DNA of 64,000 nt from Desulfosudis oleivorans (GCA_020723305.1 DYJC01000017.1:41360-105359); one strand, 5' to 3'. Counted from the first letter of the stretch, positions 9,801 to 19,232 are shown. A program made the numbers and translations. The notes: a model not told the origin generated them from the letters alone.

Positions 9801-10901
9801 TCAGCGTATAGATGAATCAGCCAGGTTTTCGAGAAGTGCATCAAAAAAGACAATCTGTTTTTCCCACGCAAAATCCATCATGCTTTCAGAAAGCTGTTTT
9901 CTGCTTGCGGAAAAATCTTTTAGATGAAGAACCATGGCCAAAAGCTTTTCAAAAAAACCATTTTGATCTTTATATAAAAAAGAACCATGGAATGAATCCG
10001 GTATGATTTCCGGATACGAAAGGCGGCTGGGGACGAGGGGGAGGCATCCATGACGAATTGCCTCGATGATGGATATGCCGAAATTTTCCTGATCTGCTGT
10101 ACTGATCACGATATCTCCTTTTGAGAGCCATTGATAGTAATCCGATCTTGAATCCACATATCCATATTGGACAATCCGGTTGCCGAATTTTTCCTTTGCT
10201 TTTAAAAACACGGCTGGAATGCGCTGATAACTTTCTCCGAGAATCGCAACCCTGAAATCAATACCCTTCTCTGCCAAAAATTCAAGCGCGTGAAAAAAAA
10301 CTTCCGGTCTTTTATCAAATTCCCACCGGTGATTCCATATGATCAGCGGTGGTTTGTCATATTTCCGGTCTGAGTAGCCGATAGTAGACGGAAAGTGACA
10401 TCCAGGATAGATGACCTGGGATTTTTCCCGTATTTGACGAATAACCCATTTGGGTCTGAAATCGGGCAGCATATTGATAAATTTGGGAAGATGAGAAAAA
10501 AAATCGTGATAATGGGTGTTGGAATTAAATACGATCCGGTCTGCAGCAAGAGCGCTCGTGATATCCGTAAAGCCGAACTGATAATCCATCTGTTCTCCAG
10601 GAGCAAGAGGATAGCTGAATTGATTTTCATGAAAATAAATAAGTGCGGGCGGCAGGTTTCCCCTGCAAAGGGCTTTCAAATCCGACAGACTCATCAAATC
10701 GCTTGTGATCAATCCATCATATTTTTGAAATGAATCGACTTTTTGAAAAAAATATAATGCAGCCCCTCTCATCCTCCATTTCCAAAACCTGGCCGGCAAC
10801 GTAACCAGATCGATCGGATAACGGGAGTGAGCAATCAGACCATCGGCAAAATCCTGATGAGACCCTCCGTAAAAGGATTCGAGAAACAGAAATTTTGCCA
10901 T
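9801..10901 (-). CDS. GT4-type glycosyltransferase, tRNA-queuosine alpha-mannosyltransferase family
   Basis: The N-terminus (FLFLESFYGGSHQDFADGL, then LPARFWKWRMRGAALYF) matches the DUF3524 family. Its animal member (GTDC1/QTMAN) adds mannose to queuosine in tRNA-Asp. The C-terminal half carries the GT-B sugar-nucleotide part: WNHRWEFDKRPEVFFHAL, then STADQENFGISIIEAIRHGCLPLVP with the EX7E-like motif. Length 366 aa. By family it would use GDP-mannose and act on tRNA in the cytoplasm; the bacterial substrate is not established from this sequence. No queuosine genes are adjacent. It lies downstream of the Hsp70 operon with a 66 bp gap. Confidence 0.85.
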   Translation of the reverse strand: MAKFLFLESFYGGSHQDFADGLIAHSRYPIDLVTLPARFWKWRMRGAALYFFQKVDSFQKYDGLITSDLMSLSDLKALCRGNLPPALIYFHENQFSYPLAPGEQMDYQFGFTDITSALAADRIVFNSNTHYHDFFSHLPKFINMLPDFRPKWVIRQIREKSQVIYPGCHFPSTIGYSDRKYDKPPLIIWNHRWEFDKRPEVFFHALEFLAEKGIDFRVAILGESYQRIPAVFLKAKEKFGNRIVQYGYVDSRSDYYQWLSKGDIVISTADQENFGISIIEAIRHGCLPLVPSRLSYPEIIPDSFHGSFLYKDQNGFFEKLLAMVLHLKDFSASRKQLSESMMDFAWEKQIVFFDALLENLADSSIR

Positions 10902-10967
10902 TTCTTCCTTTCAGAAAACGCTATCCCGGAGATATTGTATCTGTTGTCTCAAGACAAACCCGTATCA

Positions 10968-13742
10968 TCATGATGACAGTACGAGCCCGGTGGGCAAAGA
11001 CTCCCCGAACATATCTGTTTGTTCTTTTTTCTGAATCGGGATAACTTCTTGTAACAAATGCAACCGGGAATGAAACATTTCATATTGTGACAGCCACACA
11101 AGCGTTTGATCGAGCATTTCCGATTCAATATCTCTTGCCCGGTCACCGGTTTTCCGAGCAAGCTGAATCAAGGCCATCCCGACAGGTTTTGGATCCGGCC
11201 ACTCCTGTTCCAGGATTTTTTTTATCCATATTGTAATTTCTCCGGAAGGAACAACTCTGTCGGAAGATCCATACAACATTACCCGTGAGCCGATTCGCGA
11301 TAATGCCCAGAAAAGCTGAGGAGAAGTTGTTTTGGGTGTTAATTCAAAAAGAAGCTGCCGGCCCAGTTTGATCTTATCCTTGAATAGAAGCTTTTCCATA
11401 TTGGCAATCGCCATCCAGATTTCAGCAAGTTGTTGAGGAGAGACTTTTACACCCGCACCTTTTTTTTGAAAAAGCAAAGGTGTAACATCTTGCAGGAATT
11501 GACGTTGCTGACCGGGTTTGAATCCTCCGGCAATTCTTCTCCATAAAACCCACCACTCTGATCCCACTTGCTGATTATTGGAAAAAATCCGTCCTTTGTT
11601 GTAGATCTTCCATATGGATTTGATACGCTGTTCATCGAATCCATCGCCAAACCCAGGCCGCATGGTAAAGCCGGCCAGATTCAGCCATCTGTGTTCGTGC
11701 AGCGGCGACAATTTTCGCAAGGATCTGTGTGCAATCAATTCATCTGAAATCCTCCGGATAAAGGAAAGCGGCCACTCCTCTCTGGGCCTGTCGACCAGCA
11801 AGGAAATCATTTTCGATAAGCCTTCAAGACCTTTTTTTTCCTTTTGACTGGAAAAGGCTTTTTTCACCTCCATGCAGACTGTTTCCGTTATCTCTGAATC
11901 AAAAACCTCGGTATCGGCAACATCTGCTTCCAATTCCCCGGATCGCAGCTGAAATTGAAGCTGCCACCGATGCATGCTGATCTGAGAACTGCACCACAGG
12001 GAAAGCGTTCCGATTTCGGTGTAATCCGCTTCAATGTTCACCGGAAGTGTGGTTTTGACTCCCTTTTTGCCAAATTGAACTATGGTTTGAATGGGAGGAA
12101 GCGTTGAGAATGAATCATCGATCTGAACGATATCCCCTGTTTTATCACCGGATCGATAACTGGAGCTGTATATATCAAAGGTGACCGGCTGATTGGTAAG
12201 TACTTCAAACTGTTTGTCCGGAAGCTGGATATGGGTTCCTTCATCCAGGCCCCTTTCCACCAGACAGACTGCATGCTTTCCCATGCCCTCTTCCTGCTTT
12301 GCCACACCAATATAATATCCGCGGGGACTTCCGCTTCCCACACGCACCCCTTTTCCGGTTTTTACCATCCCATAGTAGGAAGCTCCAAGGGCAACGGCAA
12401 GATCCGGTTCCGGATTTTCAAGTATCCTCGGAATCGATTCATCTTCCACTCCGAACCAGTATCGAATGGCATGACGGATCCTCTCCTGGATAACCGGGGA
12501 TTTTAAAGAGCCTCCGTTAAAGAGAATCAAATCCGGAATCGGTTTTCTGTCAAGTCCGTTCCTTTTCACATCCTCCTGATGGCGTTCAAGGAATTCACCA
12601 AGATGACGGGTGACTGCCGGATCATGTTCATAGGGAAGGCCGAATTCCGTGATTCCTTTTTTGGTTTTTACGGACGTTCCGGTATGATTTTTCACCAGCG
12701 GGAAAAACCCGTCTACTATAGTTTTTTCAAGTGTTTCTCGATTCAGCTCAGCGGAAAGGGTTCCGGCAATCAAACTGCTCCCCTCCCCCATAACCGTTAT
12801 TCTTATGGAGTCTGTCAGATTATTCAGTATGTTTTCTTTGGCTTGACGACATTGATGACAAAGGGTTTTCCACCTGTCCTGGTTCAGGGATAGTTTTTTT
12901 TTACCGGAAGCGATCTCGACCTGATGCGCAAGCGCAAGATCGATATTGTCTCCTCCAAGAATCAGATGATCGCCCACGGCAATCCGCTCAAATCGCGGAG
13001 AGCCATCGACTTCTTTCAGAAATATGAGAGTAAAGTCTGTTGTGCCTCCTCCGACATCGCATATTAATATCAGTTCATTGGGTTTCACAAACTGATCCCA
13101 GTTCTTCTCATGTTTAATGAGCCAGTTGTAAAAAGCTGCCAGCGGTTCTTCGATCAGGGTGATCTGATTCAGTCCGGACAGCCTGGCTGCCTCTACGGTA
13201 AGGTCCCTGGCCACTTCATCAAAAGATGCAGGTACTGTCAGGATGATCAGTTGATTTTCCAGATATCGTTCCTCATCATCGCCACATTTTGAATTCCAGG
13301 CCTTTTTAATGTGGGAAAGATACGCGCTGGTTGCTTCAACAGGAGACACTTTGCGGATTTCCTCTCCGGAACCCCAGGGCAGAATTTTTGCATGACGGTC
13401 AACATCTCCATGGCAGAGCCAGCTCTTGGCTGATGCCACCAGTCTGGCCGGAACCTTTGCTCCATGATCCCGTGCGAACACGCCCGCAAAAGAGGTGACT
13501 TCGGACTCCCAGGGAATGGAAACGGCAGAACTGGAAATATCATAGGCACCAGGTATATAGAGAAAAGATGGTAAAACAGGATGCCCTTTGAACTCGCCGG
13601 GCCCAACCAGCTGGGGAACGTTGAAAAGGCTGATTGCTTTACTGCCGTCGCTCTCCTGCATTTCAAGATCAACGTAGGAAACTGCGGAATTGGTTGTGCC
13701 AAGATCAATTCCGATAATGTATCTTTTGCCGTCAAACTGCAA
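10968..13742 (-). CDS. Hsp70 family protein with long C-terminal region (DUF3731-like)
   Basis: A DnaK-related ATPase, not DnaK itself. The actin-fold ATPase part holds IGIDLGTTNSAVSYVD (phosphate-1), ICDVGGGTTDFTLI (phosphate-2) and LFNGGSLKSPVIQERI (adenosine). The C-terminal ~350 residues are unlike the DnaK substrate domain and match the layout of Hsp70 proteins ending in DUF3731. I place the start at TTG 13742, with AAGGGAG about 10 nt upstream (924 aa). A longer frame from GTG 13835 would add 31 residues encoded almost wholly by the mobile element at 13760-13881. Third gene of the DUF2760-Hsp70-Hsp70 operon; client unknown. Confidence 0.88.
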   Translation of the reverse strand: MQFDGKRYIIGIDLGTTNSAVSYVDLEMQESDGSKAISLFNVPQLVGPGEFKGHPVLPSFLYIPGAYDISSSAVSIPWESEVTSFAGVFARDHGAKVPARLVASAKSWLCHGDVDRHAKILPWGSGEEIRKVSPVEATSAYLSHIKKAWNSKCGDDEERYLENQLIILTVPASFDEVARDLTVEAARLSGLNQITLIEEPLAAFYNWLIKHEKNWDQFVKPNELILICDVGGGTTDFTLIFLKEVDGSPRFERIAVGDHLILGGDNIDLALAHQVEIASGKKKLSLNQDRWKTLCHQCRQAKENILNNLTDSIRITVMGEGSSLIAGTLSAELNRETLEKTIVDGFFPLVKNHTGTSVKTKKGITEFGLPYEHDPAVTRHLGEFLERHQEDVKRNGLDRKPIPDLILFNGGSLKSPVIQERIRHAIRYWFGVEDESIPRILENPEPDLAVALGASYYGMVKTGKGVRVGSGSPRGYYIGVAKQEEGMGKHAVCLVERGLDEGTHIQLPDKQFEVLTNQPVTFDIYSSSYRSGDKTGDIVQIDDSFSTLPPIQTIVQFGKKGVKTTLPVNIEADYTEIGTLSLWCSSQISMHRWQLQFQLRSGELEADVADTEVFDSEITETVCMEVKKAFSSQKEKKGLEGLSKMISLLVDRPREEWPLSFIRRISDELIAHRSLRKLSPLHEHRWLNLAGFTMRPGFGDGFDEQRIKSIWKIYNKGRIFSNNQQVGSEWWVLWRRIAGGFKPGQQRQFLQDVTPLLFQKKGAGVKVSPQQLAEIWMAIANMEKLLFKDKIKLGRQLLFELTPKTTSPQLFWALSRIGSRVMLYGSSDRVVPSGEITIWIKKILEQEWPDPKPVGMALIQLARKTGDRARDIESEMLDQTLVWLSQYEMFHSRLHLLQEVIPIQKKEQTDMFGESLPTGLVLSS

Positions 13743-13759
13743 TGTTCTCTTTCTCCCTT

Positions 13760-13881
13760 GAGCCAATTTCAAAAGTCTGTTGTTGTAGTTCCGGCGAAAA
13801 CTTAAATACAGTATTTTCGGCTCTTTTCCGGGCACTGAATTTCGCCGGTGTGACGCTTTATAATAGTTTTGAAATTGGCTC
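13760..13881. mobile_element. MITE-like inverted-repeat element, copy 2, between two Hsp70 genes
   Basis: A 122 bp copy with the same GAGCCAATTTCAAAA terminal inverted repeats as copy 1, in the opposite orientation, flanked on both sides by CCTT (probable target-site duplication). It sits across the junction of the two Hsp70 genes. The upstream gene now ends inside it (last residues EPISKLL), and a frame that could extend the downstream gene begins inside it. Confidence 0.92.
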
Positions 13882-15693
13882 CCTTACATTGAATTCAAAA
13901 TTCCATTTCCGGCCGTTTTCCCGTGAGACACACCGAAATGACAATATACCTGTTTCTGTTATCTCAATCTCTATGAATACAGGAATGGTTTTTCCATGAT
14001 TTCCCTCTAGACGGGTCTCAATGGTTGCAACCGGTTCGATCTCTCCTTCATTCCACTCTTCAATCACCATGCCGGGTTGATCATCTGTTCTCACAGATGA
14101 TCCCAGAAGATCAAACTGAACCGGTTCTCCTACCCAGACCACAAATTCCGGGTCCTCGATTCGGATAAATGACCCTTCCTCCATTCCAAAAGGTGCAACA
14201 CACAATGCTTTCATTGGTGCCGGCATTCCGGGAATTGCAGGCATGGAGGCTGCAATTCCAATGTAGTAGGAACGGCCGAGTCCACTTCTGATCCTTATTC
14301 CCTCACCTCTTCTGACAAGACCGTAATATGCAGCACCTTTTGCTACAGAAAGATGCAGATCATCAGATTGAAGTTCCCGTGTGTTTCTTCTGTCATCCGT
14401 TTCGGCGTGTTCTGCTGTCTGCCTCCATGCAGAAAGGATATCCAGAACCCTTCTCCGGATTGAATCCGCTTTCATGATCCCGCCATTAAACAGCACTGCC
14501 GTTGGAAACCGGACTTGATCCGGATCATCGATCATTCGGGAAAGAAATTTGGCCAGATGCCTGGTTACTCCCGGATCAGCTTCAAAAGAAAGCCCTTGTT
14601 CCTGAAGGCCGATCTTTCGACTGCCGGCAGGCTTGTCTGATCTGTCACAGAACGGAAAAAATCCATCCACAAGAACGTTTATCACTTCTTCTTTTTCCAA
14701 TGAAGTTTTAATGGTTCCGCCGATCAGACTGCTTCCCCTACCCAATATATTGATGGAACAGGATGCCGGGCCGTTTTCAGTAAGCAGTTTTTCCTTGGCG
14801 ATCCGGCAACTGTGAGTCAGACTCCGCATCTGCCAGGAATCGATCTTTGTCCCTTTTTTTGCCAGTTTGTTTGCAATTGTATAGGCGAGGGTCAGATCCA
14901 TGTTGTCCCCTCCGACAAGAAGATGGTCACCTACGGCAATCCGTTCAAGAACAAGCTCCCCTTCCTGCTCGGAAACCTTAATCAGGCTGAAGTCACTGGT
15001 CCCGCCGCCGATATCACAGACCAGAATCAGATCGCCTCTGGTTATGGTTTCACGCCACTTGTCTCCATTGCTTTCTATCCATGCATAAAAGGCAGCCTGC
15101 GGTTCTTCAAGGAGTGTAATATTAGAAAGACCCGCCATTTGTGCAGCCTTTACAGTCAGGTCTCTTGCCACTGCATCAAAAGACGCGGGCACAGTAAGGA
15201 AAATTTCCTGCTCCTCGATCCCGTGCCTTTGATCGTTTGCGGCCATGATGTGATTCCATGCATCCCGGATATGGCATAGAATCCGGGAAGAAGCCTCCAC
15301 AGGAGACATTTTGAGTTGATCTTTTCTGGAATTCCAGGGCAGAATCGGCTTGTTCCGGTCTACCATTTCATGGCAGAGCCATGATTTTGCCGAAGAGACC
15401 AGATAATCCGGCAATTCTTCTCCTCGATCCTGTGCAAACTCCCCAAGACAGAACAACTCCTCCTTATTCCATGACATGTGTAAGGATTCTTTCGAAACCT
15501 GATATTCCCCGGGAATGAGAATAAAGGAGGGTAGATGATCCCTCTCCTCAATCACGCCGTTGCCAACAATCTGCGGGATGTTAAATATTCGTATTTCAGG
15601 CCTATGGCCTTTTTGTACATCTGTTGAGGTATAAGCAACCACTGTATTGGTGGTGCCTAGGTCAATTCCGACAATATAAGCAGGGTCAGACAA
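13858..15693 (-). CDS. Hsp70 family protein
   Basis: A 611 aa Hsp70-type ATPase. Visible motifs are VGIDLGTTNTVVAYTS near the N-terminus, LVCDIGGGTSDFSLIKV in the middle and LFNGGIMKADSIRRRVLD. After the ATPase part comes a beta-rich tail of ~120 residues. The last seven residues (EPISKLL) come from the mobile element. Removing the element and one CCTT repeat in silico gives a different ending, REKENIAV and a stop, which would overlap the TTG start of the downstream Hsp70 gene. It is 23 bp downstream of the DUF2760 gene. The pair probably works as a specialised chaperone; the client is unknown. Confidence 0.92.
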   Translation of the reverse strand: MSDPAYIVGIDLGTTNTVVAYTSTDVQKGHRPEIRIFNIPQIVGNGVIEERDHLPSFILIPGEYQVSKESLHMSWNKEELFCLGEFAQDRGEELPDYLVSSAKSWLCHEMVDRNKPILPWNSRKDQLKMSPVEASSRILCHIRDAWNHIMAANDQRHGIEEQEIFLTVPASFDAVARDLTVKAAQMAGLSNITLLEEPQAAFYAWIESNGDKWRETITRGDLILVCDIGGGTSDFSLIKVSEQEGELVLERIAVGDHLLVGGDNMDLTLAYTIANKLAKKGTKIDSWQMRSLTHSCRIAKEKLLTENGPASCSINILGRGSSLIGGTIKTSLEKEEVINVLVDGFFPFCDRSDKPAGSRKIGLQEQGLSFEADPGVTRHLAKFLSRMIDDPDQVRFPTAVLFNGGIMKADSIRRRVLDILSAWRQTAEHAETDDRRNTRELQSDDLHLSVAKGAAYYGLVRRGEGIRIRSGLGRSYYIGIAASMPAIPGMPAPMKALCVAPFGMEEGSFIRIEDPEFVVWVGEPVQFDLLGSSVRTDDQPGMVIEEWNEGEIEPVATIETRLEGNHGKTIPVFIEIEITETGILSFRCVSRENGRKWNFEFNVREPISKLL

Positions 15694-15716
15694 GCGACAA
15701 CTCCTTTATCAAAAAA

Positions 15717-16478
15717 TCATTGAATTTCAACTTCTGCCGGAGATATGGCTTGTAACTTACCGGTATCCGTCAATTTGGGGAGATCCAGTTTTGAAACCCG
15801 CCAACCCCGGTGCCGTAATACTCCTTTAAACGGAGGCTCTCCGGATACGTTACCGGTCAGTTTAATGCTGCCGGGGTCAAATCCAGACTCAATCGTGACA
15901 TTTTCCCCTTCATTCTGCTCCAGTACCGGTTGCAGGGTTATATATTTGGCCATGGTTTTTTTACAGTTTTCTTGAATGCTTCTCACTGCGGCACCAATTT
16001 GGGAATCTTCGTACAGATCCAGATTTTCAGAGAGAAAATCAACCAGTCTGCCTTCACGTTGAAACACGGTCAAAAAATGAAGAAACAATCTCTGCTGATT
16101 GAGCTCATTTTTTTTTCTTTCCGCAGCTTTTTGTTCTTCATCATCCGGTTTTGACCGATTTTTCTGAGGTTGGGTATGGGCTTCGAGTTTTTGGACAAAG
16201 GTTTTCAGATACAGCCAGAGGATCAGTCCAAATAGAAGAAAAATAGCGGTTGAAACCGGTATAAAATAGAATCGTAACAGATTCTCCATATAGACTATTT
16301 TTCCCATCAAACCAGGCAGATCGGATTTGGCTGATCCGACTTTTATGGATATGGTCAATTTTGAAAAAATAATATTCATGCCATAATAAAAGGCTACGTC
16401 CACCAATGCCAGAAGAAGCACGATTGCCAGAAAGATACTGATGAAGGATGCTCGTGAATATGCCTTGCCGATATTCAT
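15717..16478 (-). CDS. DUF2760 family membrane protein
   Basis: A 253 aa protein with two membrane segments (about residues 12-38 and 70-92), a charged linker rich in K, E and Q, and a soluble C-terminal domain of ~130 residues (RLFLHFLTVFQREGRLVDFL onward). This matches the DUF2760 family, which in many Proteobacteria is found next to a pair of Hsp70-like genes. It is first in this operon, upstream of both. It may anchor or deliver clients to the Hsp70 pair at the membrane; that is inference from gene order. Confidence 0.85.
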   Translation of the reverse strand: MNIGKAYSRASFISIFLAIVLLLALVDVAFYYGMNIIFSKLTISIKVGSAKSDLPGLMGKIVYMENLLRFYFIPVSTAIFLLFGLILWLYLKTFVQKLEAHTQPQKNRSKPDDEEQKAAERKKNELNQQRLFLHFLTVFQREGRLVDFLSENLDLYEDSQIGAAVRSIQENCKKTMAKYITLQPVLEQNEGENVTIESGFDPGSIKLTGNVSGEPPFKGVLRHRGWRVSKLDLPKLTDTGKLQAISPAEVEIQ

Positions 16479-16858
16479 CTTTTGTTTCTCCTTACCCGGG
16501 ATACCGGAGCAAAATTTCTAAAATAATTATGTTTTTATTGAAACATCATCTTGAATCGCACCTGCTGATGTTGTCTGTTTAAAAATTTATTTTTGGATTG
16601 AATCAATTGCCGAAATTGGAATCTAAAAGCTACAGTCAAAACTGTCAAGTAACAATTGGGTTGCCATTGTTGAAATCGTTTTATAGTCTCATCACATTCA
16701 AATCCGCCTTTCGATTTTACCTTGTTTACAATAAAATGATATGATAATCTCTCTATCCAAGAAGTGAGATTTGAATACGGTTTGAAACCATTTTGTGATG
16801 ATCTGCTGCATACGATTGATTATCTTAAAGATATCAATCATCCCAAGAGTTGGAAAAG

Positions 16859-17035
16859 ATGATACAAAATCGAGATAAATTTGATTTTGAAATCGGATTG
16901 TTGATTCAAAGTCCTTGCAAATATTGTGAACAAAGAGATCAATTCCCCAAATGTTTTGATACTTGTCGTGTTCTTGATAATATCCGGGGTATACTGGCAA
17001 GCGGTATATCCTGCACCTATTCCGTGGCTGATTAA
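16859..17035 (+). CDS. possible small Cys-rich protein
   Basis: The interval 16479-17289 has no large gene. Within it a 58-codon frame from ATG 16859 encodes a plausible short protein. It has a spaced cysteine pattern (CKYCEQRDQFPKC, then DTC) followed by a hydrophobic helix-like stretch (VLDNIRGILA). Short anaerobe proteins with C-x2-C and P-x-C-x3-C spacing are common, so this may be real. A second short frame (about 16764-16862, ending HPKSWKR) overlaps it by ATGA, which would allow coupled translation, but it has no good start. No function is assigned. The rest of the interval is AT-rich with nothing I can name. Confidence 0.35.
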   Translation: MIQNRDKFDFEIGLLIQSPCKYCEQRDQFPKCFDTCRVLDNIRGILASGISCTYSVAD

Positions 17036-17289
17036 TCCAAATTCAACCAATCAAGTCAAGTGCTGATTGAAAATCGGAGGCTCAGTCGCACTTTGGTGGT
17101 TTGGCCAAAATTTCATGGATATTGCCCCGTAAATCAAATGGAAACGGATGATAATTTGTTCGATTTTACGATGCAACCGACTGATTTAGCATCGTAATTG
17201 TGGCAAAATAATATTTTGACCATGCAGGCATAACAACGGAAGAACCTTTTCCAATCAACACATATGATACGTAAAGGTATTCGAAAACC

Positions 17290-17664
17290 ATGGAGAACAT
17301 CATATCCAGTGAAATATGCATGAGATGTGCGGAATGCTGTAAAAATTACCCTTTTGTTGAATTATCTCAAAATGAAATTTATGAGTTAGAAAAACACACC
17401 GGATTGTCTTTTGATATGTTTACAAACCCAAAAGGCGAAGAAGCGGAAGAATATTTTTTGCAATTTAAAGAAAATGGAAATTGTTTTTTCTTAAATGAGA
17501 ATAATGGTGACTATTCTTGTGGTGTATATGAAGCCAGATCAGAAATTTGTAAAAATTATCCATCAAAACCCTGCCAGAATGAAGTCTGTAGTACAAACAG
17601 GGAAATGGTTCTGCGTAATCGTTCCAACCGGCGGAATGGCAACAATTACCGAGAGGTTATTTAA
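17290..17664 (+). CDS. YkgJ-family cysteine cluster protein
   Basis: A 124 aa cytoplasmic protein with the YkgJ (CxxCxxCC) signature: CMRCAECCKNYPFVELSQ near the N-terminus, then CFFL, SCGVYEARSEICKNYPSKPC and further cysteines. This pattern is expected to bind a metal or an Fe-S/Zn centre. The family has no agreed function. It is 70 bp upstream of a periplasmic binding protein on the same strand. Confidence 0.88.
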   Translation: MENIISSEICMRCAECCKNYPFVELSQNEIYELEKHTGLSFDMFTNPKGEEAEEYFLQFKENGNCFFLNENNGDYSCGVYEARSEICKNYPSKPCQNEVCSTNREMVLRNRSNRRNGNNYREVI

Positions 17665-17734
17665 TCCATAAAAAAAAAGAATTTCAGGCTGTTTCATTCT
17701 ATCCTGATTTTCACCAGCAGGATTCTTAAAAAAC

Positions 17735-18484
17735 ATGAATCGTTTATTTATGACATTATTCTATCTGCTGCTCTCAGTATCCATCAGTCAGGCCCGGAAC
17801 ATTGATGAACTGTATCTGATGAGCGAAGAATTTCCACCATACAATTTCACAGAAAATGGTGAAATAAAAGGAACCTCCATTGACCTTATGGATCTGATCC
17901 TCCAGAGGCTGCATTCAAAACAAAATAAAAACAACATCCATATCCTGCCCTGGGCAAGAGCTTACAACTATCTGCTGAAAAGAGAAAATACGGTTTTGTT
18001 CGCTATGACAAGAACGCAGAAGCGGGAGAAGTTCTTCAAATGGGTCGGCCCAATATCAACTGCTCGAAATGTCCTGATCGCCCGAAAAGCAAGACTAATC
18101 AGAATCAGCTCCACTGAAGATATCAAAAGGTATACCGTAGGTGCGGTGCGCAATGATGCCGGTGCCCAACTCCTTGTCACAGAAGCCGGAATCCCGGAAA
18201 AATCGATTCATCTGGTATCGAGTGTCATTCAAAGCATTAAAATGCTGAGTCAGGACCGTATCGATCTGTTCGCCTTTGACGAAAATGTAACTGCCTGGTT
18301 GATTAAAAAGAACCGGTTGAACCCGAAAGAGTATGAAACTGTTTTTATTTTACAGGAAGGGTTTCATTATTTTGCCTTTCATCAGAATACCCCGGATCGG
18401 ATGATCAAAAGCTTTCAAAAAACCCTTGACGAGATCAAAGCCCAGGGAGACTATGACAAGATTTTAGATCGATATCTGAAATGA
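17735..18484 (+). CDS. periplasmic solute-binding protein, family 3
   Basis: A 249 aa SBP_bac_3-type protein (amino-acid type periplasmic binding fold). The Sec signal peptide runs to about residue 20 (cleavage after SQA). The mature part begins YLMSEEFPPYNFTENGEIKGTSIDLMDLIL, a typical start for the family, and ends with an extracted C-terminal helix (KTLDEIKAQGDYDKILDRYL). No permease or ATPase gene is adjacent. It may be an orphan receptor or a sensor component. The ligand cannot be read from the sequence. Confidence 0.88.
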   Translation: MNRLFMTLFYLLLSVSISQARNIDELYLMSEEFPPYNFTENGEIKGTSIDLMDLILQRLHSKQNKNNIHILPWARAYNYLLKRENTVLFAMTRTQKREKFFKWVGPISTARNVLIARKARLIRISSTEDIKRYTVGAVRNDAGAQLLVTEAGIPEKSIHLVSSVIQSIKMLSQDRIDLFAFDENVTAWLIKKNRLNPKEYETVFILQEGFHYFAFHQNTPDRMIKSFQKTLDEIKAQGDYDKILDRYLK

Positions 18485-18515
18485 ACACGGCAAAAAAGCC
18501 CCCTCTTTTCTCCAT

Positions 18516-19232
18516 CTATCCCACGTTAAATCTTTCGGATTCAATATAGATAACGTCCTCTATCTCCAACGCATGAATAATATCTTTATACAACCGGTGC
18601 CTCATTTCCTTGATATAGGCACGGTTTTTATTCAGACTTGCGGCAAAAAGCATGGTTTTCTTCATCAGCTGATCATTCAGGCAGGCTTCCTTGACTATGC
18701 GATGTTCAACGCATTGTGCAGCAGTCAGACGGATGCCGGTGTAAATCATCTCTTCCATAATCTGGCGTGGAATGGCTTTTCGAAGGAGACCGATCATCCC
18801 AGGAAGAAAAGGAATATTCAGATTGGCTTCCGGGAAACAAAAATAGCCGCGATCCGACCGCATGAACCGGAAATCAAACGCACACGACCAGATTGCGCCG
18901 CCGGCAAACGTATGGCCGTTCATTGCCGCAATTGTAATGAGCGGAAAAGTAAGCGTGCGCTTGAACATCCTGTTCAACAGATAAAAAAACGATTTGGACA
19001 GATGAACATCCTTTTGTTGAATAATTGGAAGCAGCCAGTCCAGGTCGATCCCGTTTGAAAAAATTTTTTCATGGCCGGAGGTTACCACCATGGTTACCGC
19101 ATCGGTTTTGTTTTCAATCTCATCCAGAACATTCAGATAATCGTTCAGAAAATCCGGATTAAATCGATTTTCTCCGCCCTGCAATGTAACCACTGCGACG
19201 TTACCTTCTAGTTTGTATTCAACCTGTGACAT
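18516..19232 (-). CDS. enoyl-CoA hydratase/isomerase family protein
   Basis: Crotonase-fold enzyme of 238 aa, acting on acyl-CoA thioesters in the cytoplasm. The oxyanion-hole motif is GHTFAGGAIWSCAFDFRFM. The usual catalytic Glu pair of true hydratases is not obvious: the second position region reads FCFPEANLNIPFLPGM, which holds one Glu. So isomerase or another crotonase activity is possible. I start at ATG 19232, with GGAGG 6 nt upstream; longer frames would overlap the thiolase gene. It is 23 bp downstream of the thiolase. Confidence 0.88.
   Translation of the reverse strand: MSQVEYKLEGNVAVVTLQGGENRFNPDFLNDYLNVLDEIENKTDAVTMVVTSGHEKIFSNGIDLDWLLPIIQQKDVHLSKSFFYLLNRMFKRTLTFPLITIAAMNGHTFAGGAIWSCAFDFRFMRSDRGYFCFPEANLNIPFLPGMIGLLRKAIPRQIMEEMIYTGIRLTAAQCVEHRIVKEACLNDQLMKKTMLFAASLNKNRAYIKEMRHRLYKDIIHALEIEDVIYIESERFNVG

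Noticed and set aside
13743..13835. N-terminal extension of the downstream Hsp70 from GTG 13835
   Set aside because: The extra 31 residues are almost all encoded by the mobile element and do not resemble an Hsp70 N-terminus. The TTG at 13742 has a good ribosome site.
14812..15279. 155-codon antisense frame in the Hsp70 gene
   Set aside because: Opposite a clear Hsp70 ATPase domain with no family match.
16698..17000. 100-codon minus-strand frame
   Set aside because: AT-rich composition with no motif; the plus-strand Cys-rich frame across it is more convincing.
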